This document shows, piece by piece, positions 27,758 through 36,521 of a DNA stretch of 64,000 nucleotides. The translations under genes were made by a program, and so were the position numbers. The first letter of the stretch is position 1. The number at the start of each line of letters is the position of its first letter. The notes under the pieces are model-generated. The model ran no database searches and was not told the origin of the DNA. It saw only the letters and a list, made by a program, of their open reading frames with translations. Location: positions 124,001-188,000 of the forward strand of contig NZ_JALCZU010000002.1 in NCBI RefSeq assembly GCF_023522835.1. The letters are read 5' to 3'. Source of the DNA: Oceanobacillus saliphilus (GTDB lineage Bacteria; Bacillota; Bacilli; Bacillales; Amphibacillaceae).

Positions 27758-28642
27758 TTATTTTTTAATTTGACTCATAACTTCTTCAGCGAAGTTTTCT
27801 TGGCGTTTTTCCATTCCTTCGCCGACTTCGTAACGAACAAATGCTTTAACCGAAGCACCTTTATCAGCCACGTATTTTTTCACTTTTTGATCTGGATCTT
27901 TTACAAAGCTTTGTTCCAAAAGAACGATTTCTTCAAAGAATTTACCAAGACGACCTTCAACCATTTTCTCAACGATTTTTTCAGGTTTACCTTCATTTAA
28001 TGCTTGTGATTTCAAAACTTCACGCTCATGATTTACTTCTTCTTCTGATACTGCATCACGAGATACATAACGAGGGTTCACTGCTGCAACGTGCATGGAA
28101 ACATCTTTTCCAACTTGCTCGTCCGTAGTTCCTTCAAGTAAAGATAACACACCGATACGTCCACCCATATGCAGGTAGGCACCAAATGAATCGTTATCTG
28201 TTTTTTCCATTGTCGCAAAACGACGAAGTGAGATTTTTTCTCCAATTGTTGACACTGCAGAGTTGATAACTGTATCAACAGTTTCTCCCTCACCGTTTAG
28301 TTTTTGCTGTAATGCCTCTTCAACGGTTGTTGGTTGTTGACTTACAATATGTTTACCTAAGTCAGATAGAAGATTTTTAAACTGTTCGTTTTTCGTAACG
28401 AAATCTGTTTCACAGTTCACTTCAATAATTGCAGCTTTATTGCCATCAACTTCAATATGTGTTAATCCTTCTGCAGCAATACGGTCTGCTTTTTTAGCAG
28501 CCTTTGCAATACCTTTTTCACGAAGGTAATCGATAGCAGCATCCATGTTGCCATCTGTTTCTTGAAGTGCTTTTTTACAATCCATCATACCAGCGCCAGT
28601 TTTTTCACGTAGTTCTTTAACCATTTGAGCAGTAATAGCCAT
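27758..28642 (-). CDS. tsf: Elongation factor Ts
   Basis: Nucleotide exchange factor for EF-Tu. The 294-residue product has the N-terminal UBA-like helix region and the signatures [16 protein letters not shown] (about residues 11-26) and [12 protein letters not shown] (about 74-85). AAAGGAGG lies 8 bases before the ATG. It follows rpsB, with a strong terminator between them. Confidence 0.98.
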   Translation of the reverse strand: MAITAQMVKELREKTGAGMMDCKKALQETDGNMDAAIDYLREKGIAKAAKKADRIAAEGLTHIEVDGNKAAIIEVNCETDFVTKNEQFKNLLSDLGKHIVSQQPTTVEEALQQKLNGEGETVDTVINSAVSTIGEKISLRRFATMEKTDNDSFGAYLHMGGRIGVLSLLEGTTDEQVGKDVSMHVAAVNPRYVSRDAVSEEEVNHEREVLKSQALNEGKPEKIVEKMVEGRLGKFFEEIVLLEQSFVKDPDQKVKKYVADKGASVKAFVRYEVGEGMEKRQENFAEEVMSQIKK

Positions 28643-28774
28643 TTAGAGATCCTCCTTTGAATAGTTAAGCAAAAGTCATTTTTGTTTTTAGAAAACGATG
28701 GTTTAACCAAGACTTTCGGTGACAGCCTTAGTTGCACTTATGCAGATTGAAATTTTTAAACTTTCTTATCTGCT

Positions 28775-28812
28775 AAAAAAGGTGATAAAAGGTTCATATC
28801 CTCTTATCACCC
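28775..28812 (-). terminator. Terminator between rpsB and tsf
   Basis: On the minus strand GGTGATAAGAGG pairs with CCTTTTATCACC and is followed by six T residues, starting about 15 bases after the rpsB stop. This strong intrinsic terminator would keep S2 output above that of EF-Ts. Confidence 0.85.
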
Positions 28813-28826
28813 TCACCTTTTTAAGA

Positions 28827-29579
28827 TTACTCTTGAGTTGATTCAGCAGCTTCTTCAGATGATTCTTCTGCTTGTACTTCTACTTCTTCCGTTTCTTCTT
28901 CCTGTTTCACTTCTAAAATAGCATCTGCCATTTTTGAAGTCAAAAGTTTAACGGCACGAATTGCATCGTCGTTCGCTGGGATAACATAGTCAATTTCATC
29001 TGGATCACAGTTCGTATCTACAATTCCAATGATAGGAATGTTTAATTTGTGTGCTTCAGCAATTGCAATACGCTCTTTACGAGGATCAACTACGAATAAA
29101 GCATCAGGTAGTTTAGTCATTTCTTTAATTCCACCAAGGAATTTAACTAAACGATCTTTTTCTTTGTTTAAGTTAACAACTTCTTTTTTAGGTAGTACTT
29201 CAAAAGTACCATCCTGTTCCATTTTTTCGATGGATTTCAAACGGCTGATACGTTTGCGGATTGTTTGGAAATTGGTAAGTGTGCCACCCAACCAACGTTG
29301 GTTAACATAGTACATACCAGAGCGAATTGCTTCATCCCTTACTGAATCCTGTGCTTGTTTTTTTGTTCCTACGAAAAGAATTGTACCGCCGTTTGCTGCG
29401 ATTTCTTTTACATAGTTGTATGCTTCATCAACCTTCTTAACCGTTTTTTGCAGGTCGATAATGTAGATGCCGTTACGCTCAGTGAAGATATATTTCTTCA
29501 TTTTTGGGTTCCAACGGCGTGTCTGATGTCCGAAATGTACACCAGCTTCCAACAATTGTTTCATTGATATTGCTCCCAT
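28827..29579 (-). CDS. rpsB: 30S ribosomal protein S2
   Basis: Late-assembling small subunit protein, 250 residues. The start [19 protein letters not shown] and the stretches [20 protein letters not shown] and [13 protein letters not shown] are diagnostic. The C-terminal tail is glutamate-rich, as in related bacilli. AGGAGG stands 8 bases before the ATG. A good SigA promoter and a leader of about 150 bases lie upstream. Confidence 0.98.
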   Translation of the reverse strand: MGAISMKQLLEAGVHFGHQTRRWNPKMKKYIFTERNGIYIIDLQKTVKKVDEAYNYVKEIAANGGTILFVGTKKQAQDSVRDEAIRSGMYYVNQRWLGGTLTNFQTIRKRISRLKSIEKMEQDGTFEVLPKKEVVNLNKEKDRLVKFLGGIKEMTKLPDALFVVDPRKERIAIAEAHKLNIPIIGIVDTNCDPDEIDYVIPANDDAIRAVKLLTSKMADAILEVKQEEETEEVEVQAEESSEEAAESTQE

Positions 29580-29731
29580 GAATAATTCCTCCTAATGGTT
29601 TTTTTCCTCCGTCCGGGTCATTTCTGCATATAGACTATCCAATAAGAACAGCACCACATATACAAATCACTGGACGTGTGTTTTTATAGACCTGTTCCAT
29701 CCAAATCGATGTGAACATAGTATTTACACCA
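29580..29731 (-). promoter_or_regulatory. rpsB 5' leader region
   Basis: The transcript from the promoter at 29738-29766 would carry about 150 untranslated bases. Within them CGTCC (29671-29675 region) could pair with GGACG close to the ribosome binding site, so autoregulation by S2 is conceivable. I recognise no known leader family. The rest of the gap up to swrB (29767-29936) holds nothing I can name. Confidence 0.3.
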
Positions 29732-29737
29732 AAAGTT

Positions 29738-29766
29738 ACTATACCACATTGAAATACTGTAAGCAA
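29738..29766 (-). promoter_or_regulatory. SigA-type promoter for rpsB-tsf
   Basis: TTGCTT (29761-29766) and TATAGT (29738-29743) are separated by 17 bases on the minus strand, each with one or two mismatches to consensus. It lies about 160 bases upstream of the rpsB start, a usual arrangement for ribosomal protein genes, and makes rpsB independent of the fla/che operon. Confidence 0.75.
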
Positions 29767-29936
29767 GTATTTCCATTATTTTTTATGTGACACAACATTT
29801 TGCACCATTAATATAGGTACAACTGTATAACTGGGTTAAACTTAAAAGGCCATTAATAATCGACTTGTTAAGCTTTGAAAAAAGTAAGGTTGCTTTTCGT
29901 ATTTTTTGTTGCTTATACGATAATTTGTCACTTTCA

Positions 29937-30386
29937 CTATGCGAATGTTGCGTTATGTAATTTTAGAATAATTTCCACTTCTGTTTTTCCGCAATTTAGT
30001 CTACGTGCAATATCGCTGTTTGGATACCCTTCACGATGCAACTGAAGGACTCTTGATTCTAGGGAAGCTTCGATTGTATCTTTTGCTTCGCCCACATTGA
30101 TCGGTAGATCTTGATATGCTTCGGTCCAATCAGCGGAATTCCCTTCTTGCTTATTGGCAGGTTCCTCAGAAACTAATCTTTTAGAGTTGTTATCTTCTAC
30201 CGTTTGCAGTTGGGCCTGCAAGCGGCTATTTTCGTTCTTGATTTCCTGCAAATAAGCTTCAAATAAACCTTCTATTTCCTTTGAGTCTTGTGATTTAACT
30301 GAATCAAGCTGCTGATGTAGTTTATATATTGCTGTCAATGCCGTCAAATGCAGTAAAAAACTGATTATTAATAAGAAAGATACCAT
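29937..30386 (-). CDS. swrB: Swarming motility protein SwrB
   Basis: A 149-residue protein with a single N-terminal membrane segment (about residues 2-20), a coiled-coil stretch (about 35-75) and a C-terminal conserved region (VLQLHREGYPNSDIARRLNCGKTEVEIILKL). That layout matches SwrB, which in B. subtilis activates assembly and function of the flagellar export apparatus and basal body. The C-terminal block resembles a helix-turn-helix, typical of the DUF6115/SwrB family. It is the last gene of the fla/che operon, as in B. subtilis. Confidence 0.8.
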   Translation of the reverse strand: MVSFLLIISFLLHLTALTAIYKLHQQLDSVKSQDSKEIEGLFEAYLQEIKNENSRLQAQLQTVEDNNSKRLVSEEPANKQEGNSADWTEAYQDLPINVGEAKDTIEASLESRVLQLHREGYPNSDIARRLNCGKTEVEIILKLHNATFA

Positions 30387-30398
30387 GTAATTTCTCCT

Positions 30399-30701
30399 CT
30401 AACCATTAAAATCGATTTGCTTCCCCAGAAAGGGATGATCGATTTCAATTTCTTTATCGCTTCGCTTCGAGTTACGTTCAACCTTTGATTCAGAATTTTC
30501 TTTATCTGCATTGATTTTCGTTGTTTCTTCAGATTCATTTACCTTTTTTCGCTTTCGTTCTTCTTGTTTCATCTGTATTTGTCCCAACGATTCCTGAAAA
30601 TGCTGACCCTGCTTCATGATATTTTCCTGAACTTTTCCGGCATCCTGTACCCTTGGGAGTGCTACCTGCATTTCAATGGATTTCCAGGTCAGAAAGATCA
30701 T
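30399..30701 (-). CDS. Small hypothetical protein in the fla/che operon
   Basis: About 100 residues, highly charged, with no recognised domain. The N-terminus (TWKSIEMQVALPRVQDAGK) looks ordered; the rest is rich in Lys, Glu, Ser and Asn and probably flexible or helical (about residues 30-60). The start is uncertain: an ATG at 30701 directly abuts an AAAGGAG site. A CTG three codons later, 8 bases after the GGAG, is better spaced. The frame stays open to 30743. It lies between the DUF342 gene (overlapping or 10 bases away) and swrB (12 bases), so it is probably translated. B. subtilis has no counterpart at this place. Confidence 0.65.
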   Translation of the reverse strand: MIFLTWKSIEMQVALPRVQDAGKVQENIMKQGQHFQESLGQIQMKQEERKRKKVNESEETTKINADKENSESKVERNSKRSDKEIEIDHPFLGKQIDFNG

Positions 30702-30711
30702 CTCCTTTTTA

Positions 30712-32085
30712 CTAATCAAATAAAGGATGTATCTTAATTTCATTATTTACTAGATTCATCTTAACATAATGGTGACTAGAGGTAATTTTCTTTTGATATT
30801 TACCAAAAGCTACAATCGTATTTTGGTGAATGAAATTTCTGACTATTAGGTATGCTTCTTTTTCACTGCCGATACTGGAATTCATTTTTTCTAGAATTCC
30901 TTCAATCATTTCTAATTTTCCTTCTGTCTTTCTAACGGAGTTTTTCTGCCGGAGAAATGATATTCGTAATTTGGGGTTTGAGACCATATCCTGTTTTTCC
31001 AGTTTACTGCCGATTAATGCAAGTTTACGTAGGGTTTCTTTCAGTTCTTTTTGTTTAGCTAATAATTCATCTTCCTTGTTGGAGATTTTCTTATTTAATC
31101 CAAAGATAATTTCTGTTTTTGTGCTAAGGCGATTGCCTATATCTTTTGCTTCAACCGCTTTCCCAGCAGACAAGGATCCTCCAATTATGTTTCCCTTTTG
31201 ACAAAATATATGCCCATCAGCAACACATTCACTATGTAAAATTGAATTTTCTACATAGAGATCATTTTCTGCATGCACATTCCCTTGGTTAATATACCCG
31301 ATTGTAATGTTTTCTCCTGCCTTTATAAATCCAGTTCCCTGTCCTGCCATCCCTTCGGATACATAGACAGACCCTCCTGCAATTACTTCCGCTGCTTCTA
31401 CCATTCCAAAAATTTTAACATCTCCGTCAGCTTTTACGTGAAACCCTGTGGGCACGTCCCCATGAATAATTACCGTTCCAGTGAAATCCAGATTGCCAGT
31501 TTTCATTGATAACGTTTCCGGAACTTGATAGACTGGCTGAATATGAATATAGTTGCCTACAATACTGATTTGACCGTCTGTTGCAGCATAGAAAGACATG
31601 TTTTCTTCACGGAACACTACATTTTTGCCTGCTTTTACTGCGACCGGCTTCCCTGGTTTTGCCGGTACCGGGTTGCCTTTTACATTAATTCCTTCCACAC
31701 CTTCTGTTGGTGCGAAAATAGTAGCTAATTTCTGTCCCTTAACAACACTTGGTATCCGCATTACATTACGGAAATCCCAATCTGATGTTTTTTCCAATTT
31801 CGTGTTTAAATTAAGCTCATATTGTATCTTACCATCTTCTCCGTCTATTACCGGAAGTCCATTTGCAATCACTAGTGGGAATTCCAATTCAATTAGATTG
31901 GAGAGCAGCTGAGCTACTTTCTCCTGTACGATTCCATAGACAATATGATGAGCATCCAGAAAACTTCTGAAAGTAGACTCGTCTAGTGACATGTCTCTTT
32001 CTTCATAGCTTTCTTTATAATGCAATTGAGCTGACATTTGATCATGGGATAGTTCAATGTGAAAGTAATCTTCTAGTTGATTCAT
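30712..32085 (-). CDS. FapA family (DUF342) polymer-forming-like protein
   Basis: A 457-residue cytoplasmic protein of the DUF342/FapA family. It has a variable N-terminal domain (about 1-165), then a beta-helix-like region rich in Gly and Val (about 165-330), and a C-terminal coiled coil (about 335-400). The repeated pattern (DFTGTVIIHGDVPTG, VKIFGMVEAAEVIAGGSVYVSEGMAG) is typical. The cellular role is unknown. It follows sigD by 43 bases within the motility operon, suggesting a link to motility; B. subtilis lacks it here. Confidence 0.8.
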   Translation of the reverse strand: MNQLEDYFHIELSHDQMSAQLHYKESYEERDMSLDESTFRSFLDAHHIVYGIVQEKVAQLLSNLIELEFPLVIANGLPVIDGEDGKIQYELNLNTKLEKTSDWDFRNVMRIPSVVKGQKLATIFAPTEGVEGINVKGNPVPAKPGKPVAVKAGKNVVFREENMSFYAATDGQISIVGNYIHIQPVYQVPETLSMKTGNLDFTGTVIIHGDVPTGFHVKADGDVKIFGMVEAAEVIAGGSVYVSEGMAGQGTGFIKAGENITIGYINQGNVHAENDLYVENSILHSECVADGHIFCQKGNIIGGSLSAGKAVEAKDIGNRLSTKTEIIFGLNKKISNKEDELLAKQKELKETLRKLALIGSKLEKQDMVSNPKLRISFLRQKNSVRKTEGKLEMIEGILEKMNSSIGSEKEAYLIVRNFIHQNTIVAFGKYQKKITSSHHYVKMNLVNNEIKIHPLFD

Positions 32086-32128
32086 GGCTTTTCCCCCGCT
32101 GGACGTATGACATAACTTTAGATAAATA

Positions 32129-32908
32129 CTAATATAAAACTTGCATTTTATTCAATGTTTTTCTTAACTTGAAAATAGATCGTTTGTGAATTTGAGAAAT
32201 TCTTGAAGTAGTTAAACCAATAATTTGGCCTATTTCGGTAAAAGTCAATTCTTCATTATAGAAAAGGCTGATCACGAGCTGTTCTTTTTCATTTAAAGAT
32301 TTTATACCTTCTATAAGTTCCCCTTTTATTTCATTCTGCAGGATATGCCTATCTGGCAGAATCGCTGATTCATCTGGAATCGAGTAACCAATCCCTTCTT
32401 TCAGATCGCTATGACTTCCCTTTGGTTTTTCTTCAATAGAAAGAATATTTCCGAAAAGAGAATCCTTCATGGTAGTTTCTACTTCTTCTACGGTCATTCC
32501 TATCGTTTCAGCTATATCCTTGGCAGTTGCTTCTTTTTGATTTTTCTGCTCAAAACGTTCTGCAGCCTGTTCCACTTTCTTCGTCTTTTCTCTGATGGAT
32601 CTTGGCAGCCAGTCTTCTTTTCTAAGGCCGTCAATAATCGATCCTTTAATTCTAAAAGAAGCATACGTATCAAATTTTAGATCACGAGCCGGATCGAATT
32701 TTTTGAGAGCATCATAAAGCCCCAAAAGGCCGAAGCTTTTAATATCGTCCTTACTGACACTGCTTGGAAGGTGACTTGAAATTCGCTCACTATGAAAATT
32801 TACAAGATACATATAATTGGAGATCAATTCATTGGCAGCCTCACTGCTCTTATTTGTAATCCAATCATTCCAAAGCTCCTGTTCAAGAGGAGTGCTTTTT
32901 GAATTCAT
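32129..32908 (-). CDS. sigD: RNA polymerase sigma factor SigD (flagellar, FliA type)
   Basis: Sigma factor for late flagellar, chemotaxis and autolysin genes. The 259-residue product has region 2 (DDIKSFGLLGLYDALKKFDP...FDTYASFRIKGSIIDGLRKEDW), region 3 and region 4 (LTFTEIGQIIGLTTSRISQIHKRSIFKLR). The FGLLGLYDALKKFD motif is diagnostic of the FliA/SigD group. Its position near the operon end means early flagellar transcription must reach about 24 kb before SigD is made, as in B. subtilis. Confidence 0.96.
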   Translation of the reverse strand: MNSKSTPLEQELWNDWITNKSSEAANELISNYMYLVNFHSERISSHLPSSVSKDDIKSFGLLGLYDALKKFDPARDLKFDTYASFRIKGSIIDGLRKEDWLPRSIREKTKKVEQAAERFEQKNQKEATAKDIAETIGMTVEEVETTMKDSLFGNILSIEEKPKGSHSDLKEGIGYSIPDESAILPDRHILQNEIKGELIEGIKSLNEKEQLVISLFYNEELTFTEIGQIIGLTTSRISQIHKRSIFKLRKTLNKMQVLY

Positions 32909-32947
32909 ATAATTGTGCTCCCCCTTCCGTATAAGGTCATTTACTTC

Positions 32948-33445
32948 TCAAATAATAAATGCTTCTTTATTGACTTTTCTTATATTTAAATCACAGGTTT
33001 CCGGATCAAATTCAATTGTTCTCCCTACATTACCACCTACATCCAAAGCAATTATTGGTATTTTCAGTTCCATCAGTTTTTGTTCGACTGCTTCGGTATT
33101 TCTTGGACCAATTCGCATAATGTCGGAACCAGAATTGAATTGAAACATTTGGGCTCCGCCTGCTATTTTCGCTTTTAGGGCAAATTTTCTCGCACCATTT
33201 TCAAGAAGTAAATCTACCAGTGATGGAATGGCGGTGTCCGCATACTTATACTGATTTAATTTAACCTGCTTGGTGGCGCTTGAATCAGGAAGCAGGACAT
33301 GTGACAATCCAGCGATTTTTTTGGAAGCATCATAAATGACAACTCCCACACATGAACCAAGCCCTGATGTTCTTATCTTGTCCGGAGCTTTCACTATATT
33401 TAAATCAGCGATCCCCACTTTAATAATATTGCTTTTATCACTCAT
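32948..33445 (-). CDS. cheD: Chemoreceptor glutamine deamidase CheD
   Basis: Deamidates glutamines of chemoreceptors and, in bacilli, also stimulates and is regulated by CheC. The 165-residue product has the catalytic cysteine in GLGSCVGV (about Cys32) and the histidine in GLSHVLLPDS (about His49). It overlaps the end of cheC by 8 bases, consistent with a tightly coupled pair. CheW, CheC, CheB and CheY are nearby, but no CheA. Confidence 0.95.
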   Translation of the reverse strand: MSDKSNIIKVGIADLNIVKAPDKIRTSGLGSCVGVVIYDASKKIAGLSHVLLPDSSATKQVKLNQYKYADTAIPSLVDLLLENGARKFALKAKIAGGAQMFQFNSGSDIMRIGPRNTEAVEQKLMELKIPIIALDVGGNVGRTIEFDPETCDLNIRKVNKEAFII

Positions 33446-34076
33446 AATCGTTTATTCCCAATGCTTTAAAGATTTTGGAGAATGATTCAGGATCTGGCAA
33501 TAAAAAGAAATTCCCTTTAATTCCTTCTTTTGATTGCTTCTCTCCCTTGATTTCAGTATCTATAATAATTGCATAATCTGTTAACTGTGATATTTCCAAA
33601 AGTCCTACTGTAAGAATCGCACCAGCCATATCGATTCCCAAATATGGTACAGATGGCTGCATATTAATCTTCGTGAAATCTGATAATGCAGTTAAATAGG
33701 AGCCTGTGACAATATTACCAATTTCATGCAGTGCAGAGAATGCCATTTCCTTATCTTCTATATCATCAAACAATGAAAAATTTGGATCATTGGTAAGCTG
33801 CCTTACGAGATATTCTGCCTCTTCCACTTTTAAAATGAAGTAAACGGTGCCAGGGGCTTCCCCGTGAATACGGAACATCAGGCCGACGATTACCTCATCA
33901 GGACCACCTATTAGTTCCATAATCTCATCATAGCCAATAATGTTTACTGAAGGAACGTTCATTTCTATTTTTTTATTCAGTAATGTTGATAGAGATGTTG
34001 CAGCATTTCCTGCACCAATATTGCCGATTTCCCTTAGAACATCTTTTTGTTTAAAGGTCAATTTATTGTAGTCCAT
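33438..34076 (-). CDS. cheC: CheY-P phosphatase CheC
   Basis: Dephosphorylates CheY-P and partners with CheD in adaptation. The 212-residue product has two copies of the phosphatase signature with the E-x2-N spacing: REIGNIGAGNAATSLSTLL near residue 15 and HEIGNIVTGSYLTALSDF near residue 118. Both Glu and Asn are present in each. It starts 3 bases after the cheW stop. Confidence 0.95.
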   Translation of the reverse strand: MDYNKLTFKQKDVLREIGNIGAGNAATSLSTLLNKKIEMNVPSVNIIGYDEIMELIGGPDEVIVGLMFRIHGEAPGTVYFILKVEEAEYLVRQLTNDPNFSLFDDIEDKEMAFSALHEIGNIVTGSYLTALSDFTKINMQPSVPYLGIDMAGAILTVGLLEISQLTDYAIIIDTEIKGEKQSKEGIKGNFFLLPDPESFSKIFKALGINDYE

Positions 34077-34079
34077 ATT

Positions 34080-34550
34080 CTAACCTTCCAGTGCGTGCAT
34101 TTCATTTAGTTCCTGTAAGGATAGAATTTTATGCAAATTTAATAAAATTAATAAACGAGATTCTATTTTCGCAACGCCATCAATATACCCCACATCAACC
34201 GTATCGATGACTTCTGGTGCTGGTTCTATCTTATCCTCAGCTATATCGATTACATCATTTGCCGAATCAACGATCAGCCCCACTTCCATGTCATGAATGT
34301 TAACGATAATGATTCGCTTATTCCCATCCAAATCCGAATCCTGCAGGTTAAATCTCAGCCTTAAATCAATGACAGGAATAACCACTCCTCGCAAATTGAT
34401 AACGCCTTTTACAAAAGGGGCAGTTTGAGGAACTCTTGTAATTGGCATAAGTCTTTCTATAGATCCAATTTGATTTACTGGTATCGCATATTCCTCTTCA
34501 TCCAATTGAAAAATAATCATTTTTCTTGTTGCTGTAGGGACGCTTTCCAT
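34080..34550 (-). CDS. cheW: Chemotaxis coupling protein CheW
   Basis: Scaffold that couples CheA to chemoreceptors. The 156-residue product is a single CheW/SH3-like domain with FVKGVINLRGVVIPVIDLRLRF conserved. The ATG at 34550 has GGAGGAG 6 bases upstream and gives the same length as B. subtilis CheW; an ATG seven codons earlier is rejected. CheA normally sits immediately upstream, but here cheB does, 54 bases away. Confidence 0.95.
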   Translation of the reverse strand: MESVPTATRKMIIFQLDEEEYAIPVNQIGSIERLMPITRVPQTAPFVKGVINLRGVVIPVIDLRLRFNLQDSDLDGNKRIIIVNIHDMEVGLIVDSANDVIDIAEDKIEPAPEVIDTVDVGYIDGVAKIESRLLILLNLHKILSLQELNEMHALEG

Positions 34551-34604
34551 TCTAATCTCCTCCTCTTTCATTTACATTTATGTGTTCCTGAACCCACCTT
34601 CAAG

Positions 34605-35651
34605 TTATTTCATTAACTTAACAAGCAATTCGGCTATTTCATGTATTGGTAATTGGTAATCCACATATCCTGTATGAACAGCAGATTTTGGCATTCCATA
34701 TACGATAGATGTTTCTTCAGACTCAGCAATAACGGTGGATTTAGAATCTGTTTCTTTCATTTTTATTAATCCTTTTGAACCATCACTTCCCATACCAGTC
34801 AAAATAACAGCAATTTTATTGACTTGTTTCACAGTTGCTAGAGAATCAAGCAGGACATCGACAGCTGGGCGGTGACCTTTAATTGGTGCATCATCCGTTA
34901 AGTGGATTGCCATCGATTTGCCGACTTTTTTGACTGTCATATGGTAATCTCCAGGTGCAATATACGCAGTGCCTTTTTCTAACATTTCACCGTGTATGGC
35001 TTCTTTCACATGAAGATGACTTAATGTATTCAGACGATTGGCCAATGACTTTGTAAATCCTTTTGGCATATGCTGAACAATTAAAATTGGTGCTGAAAAA
35101 CTAGCAGGTAATTTAGTCAGTACATGCTGAAGCGCTCTCGGACCGCCTGTTGAAGTTCCAATGGTTACCACTGTTTTGTCATAGCTGCTTTCAAGAATTG
35201 AATGGGGCTTTTTAGCGGACAGTTTTTTTATTTTTTTATTTTTGTTCATGTTTACCTGTGAAGCTGTAAACACTTTGGAAGTGATTTCATCCTCAATGGT
35301 TTGAATATCAAGTGATATGGAACCAGAGGGTTTTGTAATAAAGTCAATCGCACCATTCGATATTGCCTGGATCGTTTTTGCAGTACCTTCCTGCGTAACA
35401 CTGGAAAGTATCACAACAGGAGTTGGATTATCCTTCATAATTTCCTGTAATGCATCCATTCCATCCATGATTGGCATGTGAATATCCATTGTAATCACAT
35501 CGGGCGCCAGTTCCCTTGCCTTTTTAATTCCCTCTTCACCGTTCCGAGCAGTACCTATGACTTCAATCCGGGAATCGTTATTAAGGATGTCTGAAATTAC
35601 CTTTCTCATAAATGCTGAATCGTCTATAACTAGAGCCCGGATCGGCTGCAT
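34605..35651 (-). CDS. cheB: Chemotaxis methylesterase CheB
   Basis: Response regulator-methylesterase that removes methyl groups from (and deamidates) chemoreceptors. The 348-residue product has an N-terminal receiver (Asp10, Asp11, phospho-acceptor Asp56, Lys107 in TKPSG). The C-terminal esterase domain carries the triad Ser167 (GTSTGG), His194 (QHMPKG) and Asp290 (GMGSDG). It is 6 bases after flhG. Its activating kinase, CheA, is not encoded in this operon. Confidence 0.97.
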   Translation of the reverse strand: MQPIRALVIDDSAFMRKVISDILNNDSRIEVIGTARNGEEGIKKARELAPDVITMDIHMPIMDGMDALQEIMKDNPTPVVILSSVTQEGTAKTIQAISNGAIDFITKPSGSISLDIQTIEDEITSKVFTASQVNMNKNKKIKKLSAKKPHSILESSYDKTVVTIGTSTGGPRALQHVLTKLPASFSAPILIVQHMPKGFTKSLANRLNTLSHLHVKEAIHGEMLEKGTAYIAPGDYHMTVKKVGKSMAIHLTDDAPIKGHRPAVDVLLDSLATVKQVNKIAVILTGMGSDGSKGLIKMKETDSKSTVIAESEETSIVYGMPKSAVHTGYVDYQLPIHEIAELLVKLMK

Positions 35652-35657
35652 CTCTAA

Positions 35658-36521
35658 TCACCTCTCTATGAATTGTTTTAATTTCCGTACAAAATAAAAG
35701 GGCGAGGCTCTCTCAATTTCTTTTGAATTGGAAAGATAATTAAAGGTAAGTTCTTTTATCGCTTTTGCAGCTTTGGATTTTTCATTGTATAAAACATACG
35801 GCACTTGCCTAATTACGGCTTGGGTAACTGCTTTATCATCCGGTATAATCCCCAATGGGGTAATCTGCACATCCAAAAATTTTATTACCACCTCTTTAAA
35901 ACGTGTAAGTGATTTGAGACCTTCCTGATAAGTTGAAGATCGGTTCATTACGATATGAACCGGCATCGTCTTCTGATTGTTAATGACATGTTTAATCATT
36001 CCATACGCATCCGTTAGAGATGTCGGTTCAGGTGTGGTAATTACAATACATTCATCTGATGCCAGGATAAAGAACAACCCATCCTCTGTGACCCCCGCTC
36101 CCATATCGAAGAGAATATAGTCATACATCTGTAATAGTTCCTTAAATTGTTCATAGAAATGGGATTTATCGCCCTCACTCAGCTTAAAAAAATTGGTCAA
36201 TCCCGTACCTGCTGCAATGTAGGATAATCCATTTGGTCCTGTCTCTATTATCTGATGGACAGATAATTTTCTTTCAAACATATCGATGATTGTCTTATTA
36301 GCCCTTACTCCCATAAGAATATCGATATTGCCCATTCCAACATCCAAATCAAACAGCAATACTTTTTTTTGCTTGCTCATTAACGTTAGGGAAAAATTTA
36401 ATGCGAAATTGGATTTCCCCACTCCACCTTTTCCACTGATAATGGAGATCGTTTTTGCCTCTTTTGGTGTGTGTATGGAATTGAGTTTACGTCTCAATCC
36501 TTCAGCCTGGTCATGTTTCAT
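35658..36521 (-). CDS. flhG: Flagellar number regulator FlhG (YlxH, MinD-like ATPase)
   Basis: MinD/ParA-type ATPase controlling flagellar number and C-ring assembly through FliM/FliY and FlhF. The 287-residue product has the deviant Walker A SGKGGVGKSNFALNF (about residues 29-43), FDLDVGMGNID and the switch region FDMGAG. The N-terminus (DQAEGLRRKL) carries the DQAxxLR motif known to activate FlhF GTPase. It overlaps flhF by 4 bases. Confidence 0.95.
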   Translation of the reverse strand: MKHDQAEGLRRKLNSIHTPKEAKTISIISGKGGVGKSNFALNFSLTLMSKQKKVLLFDLDVGMGNIDILMGVRANKTIIDMFERKLSVHQIIETGPNGLSYIAAGTGLTNFFKLSEGDKSHFYEQFKELLQMYDYILFDMGAGVTEDGLFFILASDECIVITTPEPTSLTDAYGMIKHVINNQKTMPVHIVMNRSSTYQEGLKSLTRFKEVVIKFLDVQITPLGIIPDDKAVTQAVIRQVPYVLYNEKSKAAKAIKELTFNYLSNSKEIERASPFYFVRKLKQFIER

